Source: Viscum album | Taxonomy: Eukaryota > Streptophyta > Magnoliopsida > Santalales > Viscaceae | Length of the DNA: 64,000 bases | Direction of reading: 5' to 3' | Assembly (NCBI GenBank): GCA_963277665.1 | Contig: OY728166.1 | Location: forward strand, 547,457,219-547,521,218 | Shown: piece by piece, positions 11,950 to 22,960 of the stretch | Position numbering within the stretch: position 1 is the first letter of the stretch | Layout of the letters: each line of letters begins with the position of its first letter | Notes under the pieces: generated by a model | What the model saw: the letters and a program-made list of their open reading frames with translations, nothing else | Databases searched by the model: none | What the model was told of the DNA's origin: nothing | Position numbers and translations under genes: made by a program

Positions 11950-12387
11950 CTTCCTAATATGTTATCAAAAGAAAGGGTTCATTCTTGTACACAAATTGAA
12001 AATCATTCAGAAAAGAAACCACTTTAGCTCTGCAGTCAATCTTATCATGATAAACATAAAGCCAATCCATGCCCAATATAAAATCAAACTCTACTAGAGG
12101 AAAACAATATGGTTTGCAGGTAGATTCTTTCCACACACAAAGAAATGAATGTTCTTATGTTTTCTTTTTGTATCAAAATTTCCTCCAGGTGTTTTTACTG
12201 TAATTTCAGTATTCATATCATGATATAAAATTCCCAATTTACAAGAATACTTTTTAGAAATGAAAGAGTTTGTAGAACCTGAATCAAACAACACATTGGA
12301 AAAATTTGAAAAAACAAAAAATGTACTCGATAAAACTTCATTTGATGGACCAACATCTTCTAAAGTAGTTTCAAAGGATTTCGCCAC
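11950..12387 (-). pseudogene. gypsy aspartic protease (pol remnant)
   Basis: Retropepsin-like domain. VLFDSGSTNSFIS (about 12298-12260) is the active-site loop with the D-S-G triplet intact. After a frame change near 12100 the second conserved block, FDFILGMDWLYVYHDKIDC (about 12085-12030), follows in another frame. It would cut Gag-Pol inside particles. The first frame is open from 12387 to 12094 and the second from 12136 to 11954, so a single frameshift separates the two halves. Confidence 0.9.
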
Positions 12388-12399
12388 ACCTTTATGCCT

Positions 12400-13451
12400 G
12401 TAGTATTACTTCTTTCCTTCGGTTGTGTTCCTTGTTGGACACTCATTTGGATAATGACCCATTTCATTGCACTTAAAACATTTTACTGACTAAAAATCAG
12501 ATTTTCTCTTACCATTTCCTTGATCTTTTTAGTGCAATTACGAGCCTTATGTCCCATTTTACCACATTAGTAGCACTTACCAAAATTCAAAAGACATTCC
12601 CCAGCATGATTCTTACCACAATTTCTAAAAACTGTAAACTTAAGCTTCCTACCATCAGAATTTTTTGAAGAGTTCTTTCATTTTTCATGCCACCTCGACC
12701 TCTTATTTTGTTGCTTGTCAAAGAATACTTGATCATCGACAAACTCCATTTCCACCTTCTCCTCACAACGAACAAGTTTTCCATAACTTTTGAACTCACG
12801 AGAAGCTAAAGCCCTTTGATACATTGGATTTAATCCTGAGTAAAAAAGATTGATTTTACTATCAAGATCTCGTATGAATTTTGGAGCATTCCTAGCCAGT
12901 CGAGTGAATTTTCTTCATAAGCAGCCACTGAGTCATCCTCCTACCTCAATTCTGGGAATTGTTTTTCCACCCTATGATGAACCACATTAGGAAAATGTTT
13001 CTCCAGAAACATACCATTGAATTCTTCCCAATCAAGAGCATCAATCTCCTCACTATCCATGATATTTTTCACCATTGACCACCACTGATCAGCTTCACCT
13101 TCAAAACAGTAATCATCGCGACTATCGTTTTGATGTTCTGAACAAACCATGACATATATTTTTTTTCTAGTGCTTTAATCCACCTTTAACTAGCACAAGG
13201 TCAGATGATCCTCTGAATGATGGGGTATGTTGCATCATGAAATTCTCCACTACTGACATGTTTCTCTGTGGTTGATCTGGTTGATCGCGTACATGGATAA
13301 CACCACTGTTTATAGCCTGAGTCAATTGTTCCATAACTTCAACAAACTGTTCAGTTCTGATTCCGACCATCTCAGGTTCCTGATTTGGAAGGTTGTCTTC
13401 CTCTTGATGTCGTCCCAACATAGCTGTTCTATTTCCTCTATGGAAAACCAT
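12400..13451 (-). pseudogene. gag: gypsy gag with three zinc knuckles (remnant)
   Basis: Capsid and nucleocapsid of the Tekay-type element. An ATG at 13451 starts MVFHRGNRTAM. The capsid signature GEADQWWSMVKN lies in 12941-13150 (Retrotrans_gag family: F-x-G-x-A-x-x-WW). On the - strand at about 12600-12440 three nucleocapsid fingers follow: a short CGKNHAGEC, a CX2CX4HX4C-like CGKMGHKARNC, and CFKCNEMGHYPNEC. The same three-finger order is kept in the gag-only elements at 54365 and 61645. TTTATTTAG just before the ATG resembles a splice acceptor. Stops separate the pieces. Confidence 0.88.
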
Positions 13452-13577
13452 TCTAAATAAATAAATATCTTAGGCGATGAAACAAGGTAATCTATAAATG
13501 CTATATGATGTCATAAATTACTTTACGGATATTAATTTAACAATATCCTAACTCTTAATGTTATCTAAACCAACCTA

Positions 13578-13587
13578 TGATACCAAC
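13578..13587 (-). promoter_or_regulatory. Primer binding site, initiator Met tRNA type
   Basis: On the - strand GTTGGTATCA follows the 5' LTR end CCTTATA directly. TGGTATCA is the complement of the 3' end of plant initiator Met tRNA, the usual minus-strand primer of chromoviruses. Confidence 0.85.
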
Positions 13588-14558
13588 TATAAGGACCTGG
13601 CCGTAAACATTACATAATATTGACTTAAATGAATAATTCACATTGAGGATATTTTCAGGATTAGAGTTTTAGGGAATTAGGACATAATTATTACATCTCG
13701 AAATATTAAAAAGTAGGCACTTCTACACAGAATCCACTATTTTTTCATAAAATAAAAACTCTTGAAAAAAAGTCATGTCTAATTCCATGTTAAAGAGAGC
13801 ATGGCTTTTCCTTGATCCCATCCATGACCCTATTCATGTTTAAGTCCTGTGAAAAACTTTTCAAAACATGGGATAAGCATAAAAGGCTTAGTAAGTGTTA
13901 TAAAACAGTGAATGAAAACATTTGTTCATAAATACATACAAAACATGAACTATTTTACTTACCTCATGAAATCATAAGATTTATGAAATACGCCTAGAAA
14001 TCATAAATCATAATGGTAACTTATGGCATCAATACCAAGCTTACATTGTAGCTATCACAGCTATATAGGGAGTTATTTTGGAATACCCATCACAGTATAT
14101 TCCCTAAATCTCTTAGGAGAATCATTCACGTTTACCTCCGTCACGTTACTCAATTCATTGGATAGCTATCTCGGGACCAGCCCCTAGATTTATCACAGAA
14201 CCACCCGTATACGTAACAATTCCCAAAAAACATAACATATTTGTAACACATAAAACAAACACAAAGGAAAGATAACATTTCCACATCTCAATCACAATAT
14301 ATCATTTCATGATTTAGAAATAATAAATCCATTCTCAAAACCATTTTTAATACCAAAATACGTAAAAAGATTATATGGTATTTTTTTTCCTTTTAAAAAC
14401 ATTCCGGCTTGTTAAGAAATCCAAAGATCAAATAATACTTGCGGCTGTAGAAAGGTCATTGTCACCGCTTACATTAAAGAAACATTCCTTTTTGTCATTT
14501 ACTAAAATTATTTGTAGAGAAAGGATTCCTTTTGAATAGAAGTAAAATTCAAAAGGGT

Positions 14559-14575
14559 TTTATACATCGTATAAA
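14559..14575. promoter_or_regulatory. Perfect palindrome TTTATAC-N3-GTATAAA
   Basis: Second copy in this element, spacer ATC. It sits at the same place in the LTR as 6437-6453. Confidence 0.55.
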
Positions 14576-14980
14576 TGAAATTGACGTATAAAACTAAAAA
14601 TATATCAATGAAAAGAGATTGAGATAAAGTCCCTTACCTCGTGTCAGATGTGACCCGTTCATTCTTTAATCTCATGAATAATAAACTAAAGATTATTTCA
14701 TCTTTATTATGAATCTTTTTCAAGATTATTAGTCCTTTTATATCACTTATTACCATGTTATAATCATTATGTAATCATTTAAGTAAAAACGTTCATTTTG
14801 TCGATATTTGGTACTTGAGTAAAAAATGGACTACTTATAATAACATGTTGTTCACGTGGTAAAAGGTTCATTATATCCAGAATGATATTCATGATTTGGG
14901 TATCATATATATCATACATATCCAGCACGTACATGTATTTATAATCGTACATAATATTTGGAGTTACGAAATGAAATGCA

Positions 14981-15020
14981 CTGTTCATGGAGATGATAAG
15001 TCGTACGTACGCATGAACGC
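14981..15020 (-). promoter_or_regulatory. LTR leader stem-loop with CGTACGTACG palindrome
   Basis: Counterpart of 6861-6899 in the 5' LTR. The arms GTTCATG and CATGAAC are exact, and the CGTACGTACG core is intact. Confidence 0.5.
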
Positions 15021-15465
15021 TACATTCATTTATATTTATTATTTTAATGGAATTTAAAAATACTGATACATGGGTATATTATAACTACAGTATAATATCA
15101 TATATAATATCATTAACTCTATCCTTTATACATCCCACATAGGGCATTAACGAGTCACATCACTTTGAGGGGGCGGTAGTCCGCACTTCCTTAAATGATA
15201 TTATCGTATTTACCCACCACAGACACCATAAAGGTTTGATATTATTGCGAATTACATAAGCATAAAGAAATCATAAACATAATATACATCATATATAATT
15301 ACAGTTCCATCATACTTTGGTTTGAACCAAAGGACATCATGAAGTGCCTTATTCATAAGGTAAGACTTCTAGGAGGAGGAGAGGGATGTAAGGAGCCTAA
15401 TTGTGACGAGTTTGGGCGATCCAAATGGATTGAGAGGTGTGAGGAATTTCATAGAAGTGGTATTG

Positions 15466-15473
15466 TTTTATAA
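15466..15473 (-). promoter_or_regulatory. TATA box of the 5' LTR
   Basis: TTATAAAA on the - strand, preceded by CCTCTCCC. It is in the same position as CTTATAAAAGG in the gag-only LTRs at 50801 and 58103. Confidence 0.65.
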
Positions 15474-16901
15474 GGGAGAGGAGTGGCTCTTTAGGAAAGA
15501 GTGAAAACATTATTTTATATTATAATGATATTCGGTTTATAATGGTCCAAAAATCATTATGATCGAATATAGGATGACTCATAATCAAAATAATACCATC
15601 CAATCAGAATTGGACTTGTTTTGGATAATATTGTAATTATTATAATCTTATTTAATTAAATCATTTATTAATGAGGTAAATACTGCATCATGATTGTGTC
15701 ATAAATAATTTAATTTATTTATTGTCTAAAAATTATAAAAACAATACCATGATGTAAGATATATTTTTATCTTACCAATAATACTTATAGTCAAAAATAT
15801 AACTTGTATAACCCCATGTAAAAATTAATTTACTAAAAGATATTTGTTTATTTAATTTTGGCCTTTATTTTAAGTTAATTAAAATAAATTGTCAAAATCA
15901 CTTTTAAGTGGCTTCATGGGGAACCCAAATCGACCCAAGGATGCCCATGGTCGGATATGACTCAACCAATAGGATTATGAAACCTGTTAGGGTAAGTAAA
16001 TATTATTTTTTACCCTTATTTACCTGATTTACTATTTAACCATGGTAAATAAAATATTTACTGAGGTAAATATTTAAAATGCTTAAAAATAAAAGTTACC
16101 TATTTACACAATTTAAACCTCCTAATTCCAAATATGGAATCCATTTCTCCTAATTCAAAAGACAAAGTATCAAAAATTAATTTAAAATTAATTCCCGCTG
16201 TCAAAACAAAAGGCGTGTTTTTAAGAGATATTAACTATCAAAAGATTGAGAGTTGATTATATACAATTTAAATCTGAAATTGCTTCTAATGACCAAAATT
16301 AGATTAAATGGTAAAAATATAATATATTTACACTTTAAAACCAATTAAAATGATAATATAACCATATAAATAAATTAGATTAAAACATAGTTTTGAATTA
16401 AATACAATATTTCCACTATTCCTAAAAAATGAACTTTAACAGAAAAATAACAAAAAATTACCCAAAGTAAATTATGATGTCTTCATTCTAAAGAAAGATT
16501 TTATTTGGTCATATATAATGTATTAATGTGACCAAAACTAGATTTAAAAACGGTTCTCCATTAAAAGGCGATAAATCAGGCTTTTAATGATATTTATGCT
16601 TAAATTTAGATTCATTCATATATTAAGCCTCTAACTTTTATTGGATAAATATAAATACATGTATAGTCATATAATAGTTAGTTTTTTTCATTCCTGCTAA
16701 TACAATGGCTAGGAGTTAACTACCATTTAAAATAATAATATTATATTTTTAGTGTGCAACGTAAGATTCCAAAGAAACACGTTGTTGCGTATCGGGTACG
16801 CTATCGAACATAGAAACCCCTTTAAGATAAAATTAATATTTAACTAAAAAATATTTATAAATATCTAAATCTCTTATTCTTCATTTACCTGGGATGTTAC
16901 A

Positions 16902-16906
16902 AGTTT
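16902..16906. repeat. Target site duplication AGTTT, right copy
   Basis: Matches 5458-5462 exactly and follows the LTR end TGTTACA. Confidence 0.85.
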
Positions 16907-16914
16907 TGTCAAAC

Positions 16915-17055
16915 CTGTTTTCCTGAACCTTTTTTCCTGAACCCTTTTTTCATGAACCAGTTTTTATGAACCAATTTTCCTTAACAAGTTTTCCTGAACC
17001 TGTTTTCTTGATCCTGTTTTCCTGAACCTATATTCCTGACCCTGTTTCATGATCA
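16915..17055 (+). repeat. 14-bp minisatellite, left block
   Basis: About nine imperfect copies of a 14-base unit TTTTCCTGAACCTG/AG, with single-base length changes. The Tekay element inserted at the edge of this block: GGAACCAGTTT lies just left of the insertion. Confidence 0.8.
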
Positions 17056-17065
17056 TACTTCCTAA

Positions 17066-17545
17066 TCAATAATTTTGGAGTCTACTTCCTGAGTCAAAAA
17101 TTCATAGTCTACTTCCTGAGCCAGAAATTCAGAGTCTACTTCCTGAGATAGGAATTTGGTGTCTACTTCCTCATCCTAAAATTCGGAGTCTACTTCCAAT
17201 GCCATGAAATTCGGAGTCTACATCATGAGCCAGAAATTCGGAGTCTACTTCCTGAGCCAGAAATTCGGAGTCTACTTCATGAGCCAGAAATTCAGAGTCT
17301 ACTTCCTGCGCGAGAAATTCAGAGTCTACTTCCTGAGTCAGAATTTTGGAGTCTACTTCCTAAGCCAGAAATTCAGCATCTACTTCCTGAGAAATAAATT
17401 TTGAGTCTACTTACTTTTCAGAAATTCAGAGTCAACTTCCTGAGCTAGAAATTCTGACACTACTTCCTGAGCCATAAATTTGGAGTCTACTTCCTGAGAA
17501 AAAAATTCAGAGTCTACATCCAGTGCCTGACATTTGGATTCTGTT
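17066..17545 (+). repeat. 27-bp minisatellite, about 17 copies
   Basis: Consensus unit AAATTCGGAGTCTACTTCCTGAGCCAG, nearly constant in length because 27 is a multiple of three. A 66-codon frame with a nine-residue repeat therefore stays open at 17204-17404. Copies in the middle are the most alike and the ends more diverged, as expected from unequal exchange. Confidence 0.9.
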
Positions 17546-17735
17546 TCCTGAACCAGTTTTCCTGAACCAGTTTTCCTGAACATGTTTTCCTGAACTAGTT
17601 TTCTTGAACATGTTTTCCTGAACCAGTTTTCCTAAACCAGTTTCCCAGAACCCGTTTTCTTAAACTAGTTTTCCCAAACCAGTTTTCCTGAACAAGTTTT
17701 CCTTAGCAATTTTTCTTTAACCTGTTTACTGAACC
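17546..17735 (+). repeat. 14-bp minisatellite, right block
   Basis: About twelve copies of TTTTCCTGAACCAG. The unit is the same as in the left block, so the 27-bp array is sandwiched between two blocks of one family. Confidence 0.85.
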
Positions 17736-18469
17736 TAAATTTATAACCAAGATTCAGCCTTATCATTCTGAGCAAGATATGAGGAGTTCAAGAAAACCAG
17801 AATTTCAACTTTACATAAATCTCAGAAGAATTTAAGGAGATTTGATGAAGTAAAATATTGATGATTAAATGCGAGAGATTTGCGGAGTTTTTGAGATTTT
17901 CCGAAGAGGAATGATTATCAAGATTCCCACCTTTATTTTCTGAGTTGCCTATAAATATGATCTCAGATCATTCACTCATATGCAACTTTATATACAAGGA
18001 AAAGGTGGGGAACTGGATAATACTATGTGAAAAGTTCTTATCATCTTGAATAATTATCCTTGAGTGTTTGAGAAAAAGAGAATCAGAATCATTTTATCTT
18101 GCTGAGAATACCGATATCGTAAAATCGGGTTGCAGATATCAGATTAAATATTCAAAGTGAGAATTTATGGAGCAGCTTAACAAAGGTATTATTATAATGG
18201 TAGGCTTAGTTGTTATTTATGGAAACATTATAAAATGACAGGAGTTAGTATAATCATTCCTATCAGGAGATAGAAGGTTTCCAACAGGAGTTGGCACAAG
18301 TTGTATTCACTTCTTCATTATCGTGGATACCCATAGACCCACGGGAGGGGCTATGGAAGGGACGTAGGTTCTATTATTGAGGTAGATCATTGTATATCTT
18401 GTGTCCCATTTATGATTTACCTTTTATACCTGATTGAGTTTCTTTCTAATGTTTGATAAAGAAAATAAA

Positions 18470-21400
18470 TCTTAACAAGTTACAAGGTTTAAGATTCTTA
18501 AAGTTTTGAAACTTATAAAAAGTTAAAAAAATTATTTAACCCCAACCTTCTCAGTTTTTATTAAATCCTTGGAACTTCTATTCTAAATATAGAATCCACT
18601 TTTCATTATTAAATTTATAGATGTAGAAAATATTAATTTAATATTTAACACCTAAAATAAAATGAATGTTCTTTTTCTTGAAAATATCTTTTCTGATGTT
18701 TAATAAAATTTCATTAAAAAATTACATATTAATTAAATTCCAATTGACAGAACTATATAATTAAAAAAATAAACTGATGATACATTTTAAACTATTTTAA
18801 AACAATGTGAAACTCTATAAATTCATTAAACTAAAAGATATTTTTTAATAAGAAAATGAATTACTAACTATTCTTCAAAAAAATATTCACAGAAAATTAA
18901 AAAATAACTGTAATCTAATTTTGAAATAATTATTTAAATATTTATATTAGGCTTCAAAATTTCAATTTCTATAAGTTTCTAAAATTAATTATATTTTCCC
19001 TGCAAGGAATGAAATAAAAAAATTATTTTATGGGAATTCAATTTTGATGCTTAATAATACTTCACAAATAAATGAGTAATTAATAAATATTCAATAATTC
19101 TTTATTAAGTATTAATATTATAAATATATTTCATCACATAGTTACACTTGTTCATAAATTCCAATTCAATGGATATATTATAACAATACTTTTATATAAT
19201 AATTTATCCGTTATCTCAACTTGTTAAAATCCAAATGTTGAGTGTAATGAATGATATTATGTTCATTATTAATTTAAAATATATATCTTTGGGGATACAA
19301 ATGGTAATTAGGAATCCAACAGTGAATCAATAAACTGAATTTCTCGAGGAAACCCTTATTACTATACTAAAAATATAAAATGATTAATTAATAAATTTCA
19401 TTGATATAATTTTTCATATAACATGAATTGGTTTTCCTTTAAATACATAGAATAATCAATGACATGTGAAAAATAAAAAAACATGGATTATAATTGTAGG
19501 TAAATAATCAAATAATTTATAGAAAACCATAAGACAGCAGGTGATAAATCAAACATAGAACTATAAATTCATGTATAAATCAATTCAAAAGATGGGTTTT
19601 ATCCTTAGAGAAGATGTACTAGGACATGAATATGTCAGCATACCATAACCCTTACTAGTAGTTATTTCATCATTAAAATTCAGTATGATGAGTATCCATG
19701 ATTAACATTTCCAAATGGTTACATAATCCCATAAATATTTCATATAGTCTAGGGTTTTCATTTTTCTATAACCCAACACACCCATGGGTCAAAATGGATA
19801 TGTTTTTCGAAAACCTAAAAATAATACCTGATGACATTTTCCCAAATCCTTTTCACATGTGAAAAAAATATTCAAAATAGCACATGAAAATAATTTTTTT
19901 AGTCCAAATAATTGTGGTGTAATTTAATCAAAAAAACAATATTCAAAAAAAATTAATTAAAAACACAACATAACTTTTTTAATTCTATCAAAACTTATAA
20001 TTTCATAAATATGAACTTATCTTAAATGAGATAAATAATTTACAAAAACAAAACTGAATGAATTCTCATGAATATAAGGTAAATCAAATTATATTGACAC
20101 TATATAGGTTCACATACCTAACAAAAATATAAAACCTATCAACCATCAAAATTGGGAATTATAAATGAAAAAATATTATCACCACCTGATTTGATCCAAG
20201 ATCCACAACATCAATTATCAATATAAACTGTTTATCACATCATCATTCACCAGATATATTTTCACAACAGTGATATTATGATAGATCATATAGTGGAATA
20301 TAATTAGTGTAAGAATAAAATAATAAAAACACAGAAACCCCAAAATAAGTACATCTTGATTGAAAGTGAATTTCCATTGGAAAAATGGGATAAAATCGTA
20401 ATGTATAACAGAGTCATTTGTTTTGGATAAGGATTAATTATGTTTACATTAAAGATTATGTCATGAAAGGGTACATATGTAATTTTTTACTTTAATTAAT
20501 TCCACATGGTTTTTAACGATATTTATTATGGTCAGACAAAAAATGACCTATTCATGTAATAGCTATTTCCCTATAAAAACTGATGAACGTGATTACATAA
20601 GAATAGTTACAGTGTTAAAAAACCATGAATAAGTAGTGGAAAATAAAATATAGCCAAATCATTTCAACATAATAAAATATCTTCTAACTATAATGGTTGG
20701 TAAAACAATTCCTCAAACATGGAAACTACATACGGAACATATATATCATTTCCAAAAGGTTATTACTAACTTTTCATAAACTGTATACCCATTAAATTTT
20801 TAGAAAATTTCCATATCTTGAACCCTTACCCATAAAATAATTTTAATCCTCTAAATAGATATTCTAGAGAAAAAATTTAACCATTTTTTATCAAATAGTT
20901 TTTCAAATTTAATATAATATTTTATTATTTTACACCCTACTCTTAATCCTATAAATACAACCAACCAAAACCCCATTTTGTGAGTCATTATAATACTTAT
21001 CTAATCCAAAATTTATACATATCACTCAAAAACTCTCCTCCCACCTCCCTATACTTATGGAATTGAAAAAACATCTCCTCTATTATTTTAAAGCTTTATT
21101 GAAAGAAGGAAAATAATGATAAATGTAATAGTACATATCCCCATAACATTTTCTTTAATTTAAAAATAATTTATCATGATATCCATTAAAAATAAATTTC
21201 ATACTAATTAATCGTTATAGGTTAATTTTATATTCCCCCATTTTATCAATCATTGAGTATATTCGATAAATTAAATCTCATTTATCAATTTTTATAACCC
21301 ATTTCTATGTCAATATTATAATTTTTTAGCTGCCTCATTTAAATTCTTATACATAAATCCTTGAAAATGATTTCCTCGAAAAAAAATTTTAATATACATA

Positions 21401-22700
21401 AAATATTTCAAAATAATTTTTTTACCATCTTTTATTGTCATTTTTATCTAAAAGTATGATTAAGACTGACAAAAATCATTTCATAATAAATATTTACATA
21501 AAAAATTGTGTTTTCTAAAAAAAGTGGACTTTTATGTTGAATTATTCTCTAACTCATTAAAATAAAAGTTGTATAGTTCTCAAGGGTCTTCATAATGGTT
21601 GAGTGATTATAATATATCTATTTTTATAAAACTCAAAAATATATTATTCTTCCAAATCATTGAAAAATCAATGAAAATAATTTCCCCCAATGGTGGTTTC
21701 ACACATCATAATTAAACTAAAATGTTTTCAAAAAATATTTACCATTATTTATTTTATTTAAATTTTTTAATGATATAATATAATATGTTTTTTAAATTAA
21801 TATCAAAATTATAAATGTTTTATATTAAAATATATATCATAATAATTAATTTAAAGAGTAATAAAACAAATTAATATGTATCCTTTTTAAACACTATTAT
21901 CAAGAAACATTTTTACATTATTCCTCTAAATATTCTAGATTTTAATATATTTTTTATTTTTCCACAATTGTGTTATTTTATTGGTTAACATTTTTTTATT
22001 ATCTTTTATGTTCCAATTTTAAAATGGTTTTAAAATATGACTCATTTATATTGTTATTTGAAAACATCAATAAATGTTATGAAATTTTTTCATTAGTTAT
22101 ATTATATTTCACCAATTATTTTAATGATGATTAATTTTTAGAAGAATTTTTTTATATTACATGTTTTATTAATAATATTATTGTTTTAAAATAATATTTT
22201 AATAAATTTATTACATTTATTATTGGACACATTTTATTTTTAATTAAATGTGGAATAATACCAATAAATTATTTTTTAAAACCAATTCTATTTTAGGTCT
22301 TCAAAAAAAATTCGTATATTAAAATAAATACTCAATGCTTCAGATTTTATAATGAATTATTTCTAGGAATATTTTAGTTCAAATGAAAGGATACTAGGAT
22401 AAAATAATCTTATGATTCATTATCCAAGTCTTAACATATGTTCAATGCGATGGAAGTTACATATCTATGAATTAAATGTTCACTCATTTCCGTTTTAGTG
22501 GATTATCATCTATTTAGATAAACATATACATTCATTTAATTCCATTTATATATGAATACTCAATGCTTCCTTATTTTTATAGAATATGTTCTTCTATATA
22601 CTCATACATAAAATTAATTTGTAAATTTAAAACAATTAATTATACCATAAATTTTTATAGTATAAATACTTAATAGTTCTTTTTAATAACATAATGTATT
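18470..22700. other. AT-rich stretch without recognisable genes
   Basis: No open frame beyond chance length, no RNA gene and no retroelement protein motif seen on either strand. At 20950-21060 CCTATAAATACAACC followed by pyrimidine-rich C/A tracts looks like a TATA box and leader, perhaps of a worn LTR. I could not connect it to a coding region. Poly-A/T tracts are abundant. Confidence 0.5.
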
Positions 22701-22960
22701 TTACCTATAGGTTCATATAAGTTTATTGGATATTTTTTTATCATGTTATGTTTATTGATGGATACCAATATGTTTTCTTTATGTGGAACAGATATACATG
22801 TTCTTGTTATGATGGTTGATAAAATATAGTTCTTCAAATACATTGGGTGATATTTTATATCTCATGGGATGATATATATTAGACATGTGGGTAAACCAAT
22901 CATCTATGAAATTGTTTTCACTACGTTATATTCACTAGGTTGTGAACCTTGAATTTTTCA
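22700..22960 (+). mobile_element. Very worn 3' portion of a Tekay-family LTR
   Basis: TATAGTTCTTCAAATACATTGGGTGATA (22826-22853) parallels ATATAGCTCTCCAATCCATTGGGTAACG in the LTR at 53558. The preceding TATGTGGAAC...GGTTGATAAA parallels TATGGGTGGTTCCGTGATAAA. It is recognisable only over a few hundred bases. Confidence 0.4.

Larger units (their letters stand above)
5463..16901 (-). mobile_element. Ty3/gypsy chromovirus (Tekay/Del type), full-length element
   Basis: Complete LTR retrotransposon of 11,439 bases on the - strand: 5' LTR 13588-16901, primer binding site, gag, protease, RT, RNase H, integrase with a chromodomain-like tail, polypurine tract, 3' LTR 5463-9054. It is flanked by AGTTT duplications and lies inside the 3' LTR of the copia element. 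The pol gene order RT-RNaseH-IN defines gypsy. The C-terminal motifs and unusually long LTRs fit the Tekay/Del clade. Stops, frameshifts and clear LTR divergence show it is no longer autonomous. Confidence 0.93.
13588..16901 (-). mobile_element. 5' LTR of the Tekay-type element (with internal deletion)
   Basis: 3,314-base LTR matching 5463-9054. On the - strand it starts TGTAACATCCC at 16901 and ends CCTTATA at 13588. Most of the length difference comes from one deletion with its junction near 15314. There, sequence equivalent to about 7195-7467 is absent, a little downstream of the TATA box. TTATAAAA (- strand, 15466-15473) behind a pyrimidine-rich stretch is the likely core promoter. Confidence 0.93.
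16902..18470 (+). mobile_element. copia 3' LTR, second part (right end approximate)
   Basis: Continuation of the copia LTR after the nested Tekay element. It contains the minisatellite block, then unique sequence. From 18290 to 18420 (AACAGGAGTTGGCACAAG, CCCACGGGAGGG, GGGACGTAGG, CTTGTGTCC) the sequence resembles the R/U5 end of plant copia LTRs. The terminal CA cannot be fixed by eye, so 18470 is an estimate. Confidence 0.55.

Noticed and set aside
17204..17404. Open frame with a nine-residue repeat
   Set aside because: It is a by-product of the 27-bp minisatellite, whose unit length is a multiple of three. No start context or domain.
17066..17545. CRISPR-like regular repeat
   Set aside because: Units abut with no unique spacers and drift gradually. 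It is a minisatellite in a plant retrotransposon.
20945..21060. TATA box and leader of a host gene
   Set aside because: CCTATAAATAC is followed by a plausible leader, but no coding sequence lies downstream. More likely a worn LTR promoter or chance in AT-rich DNA.
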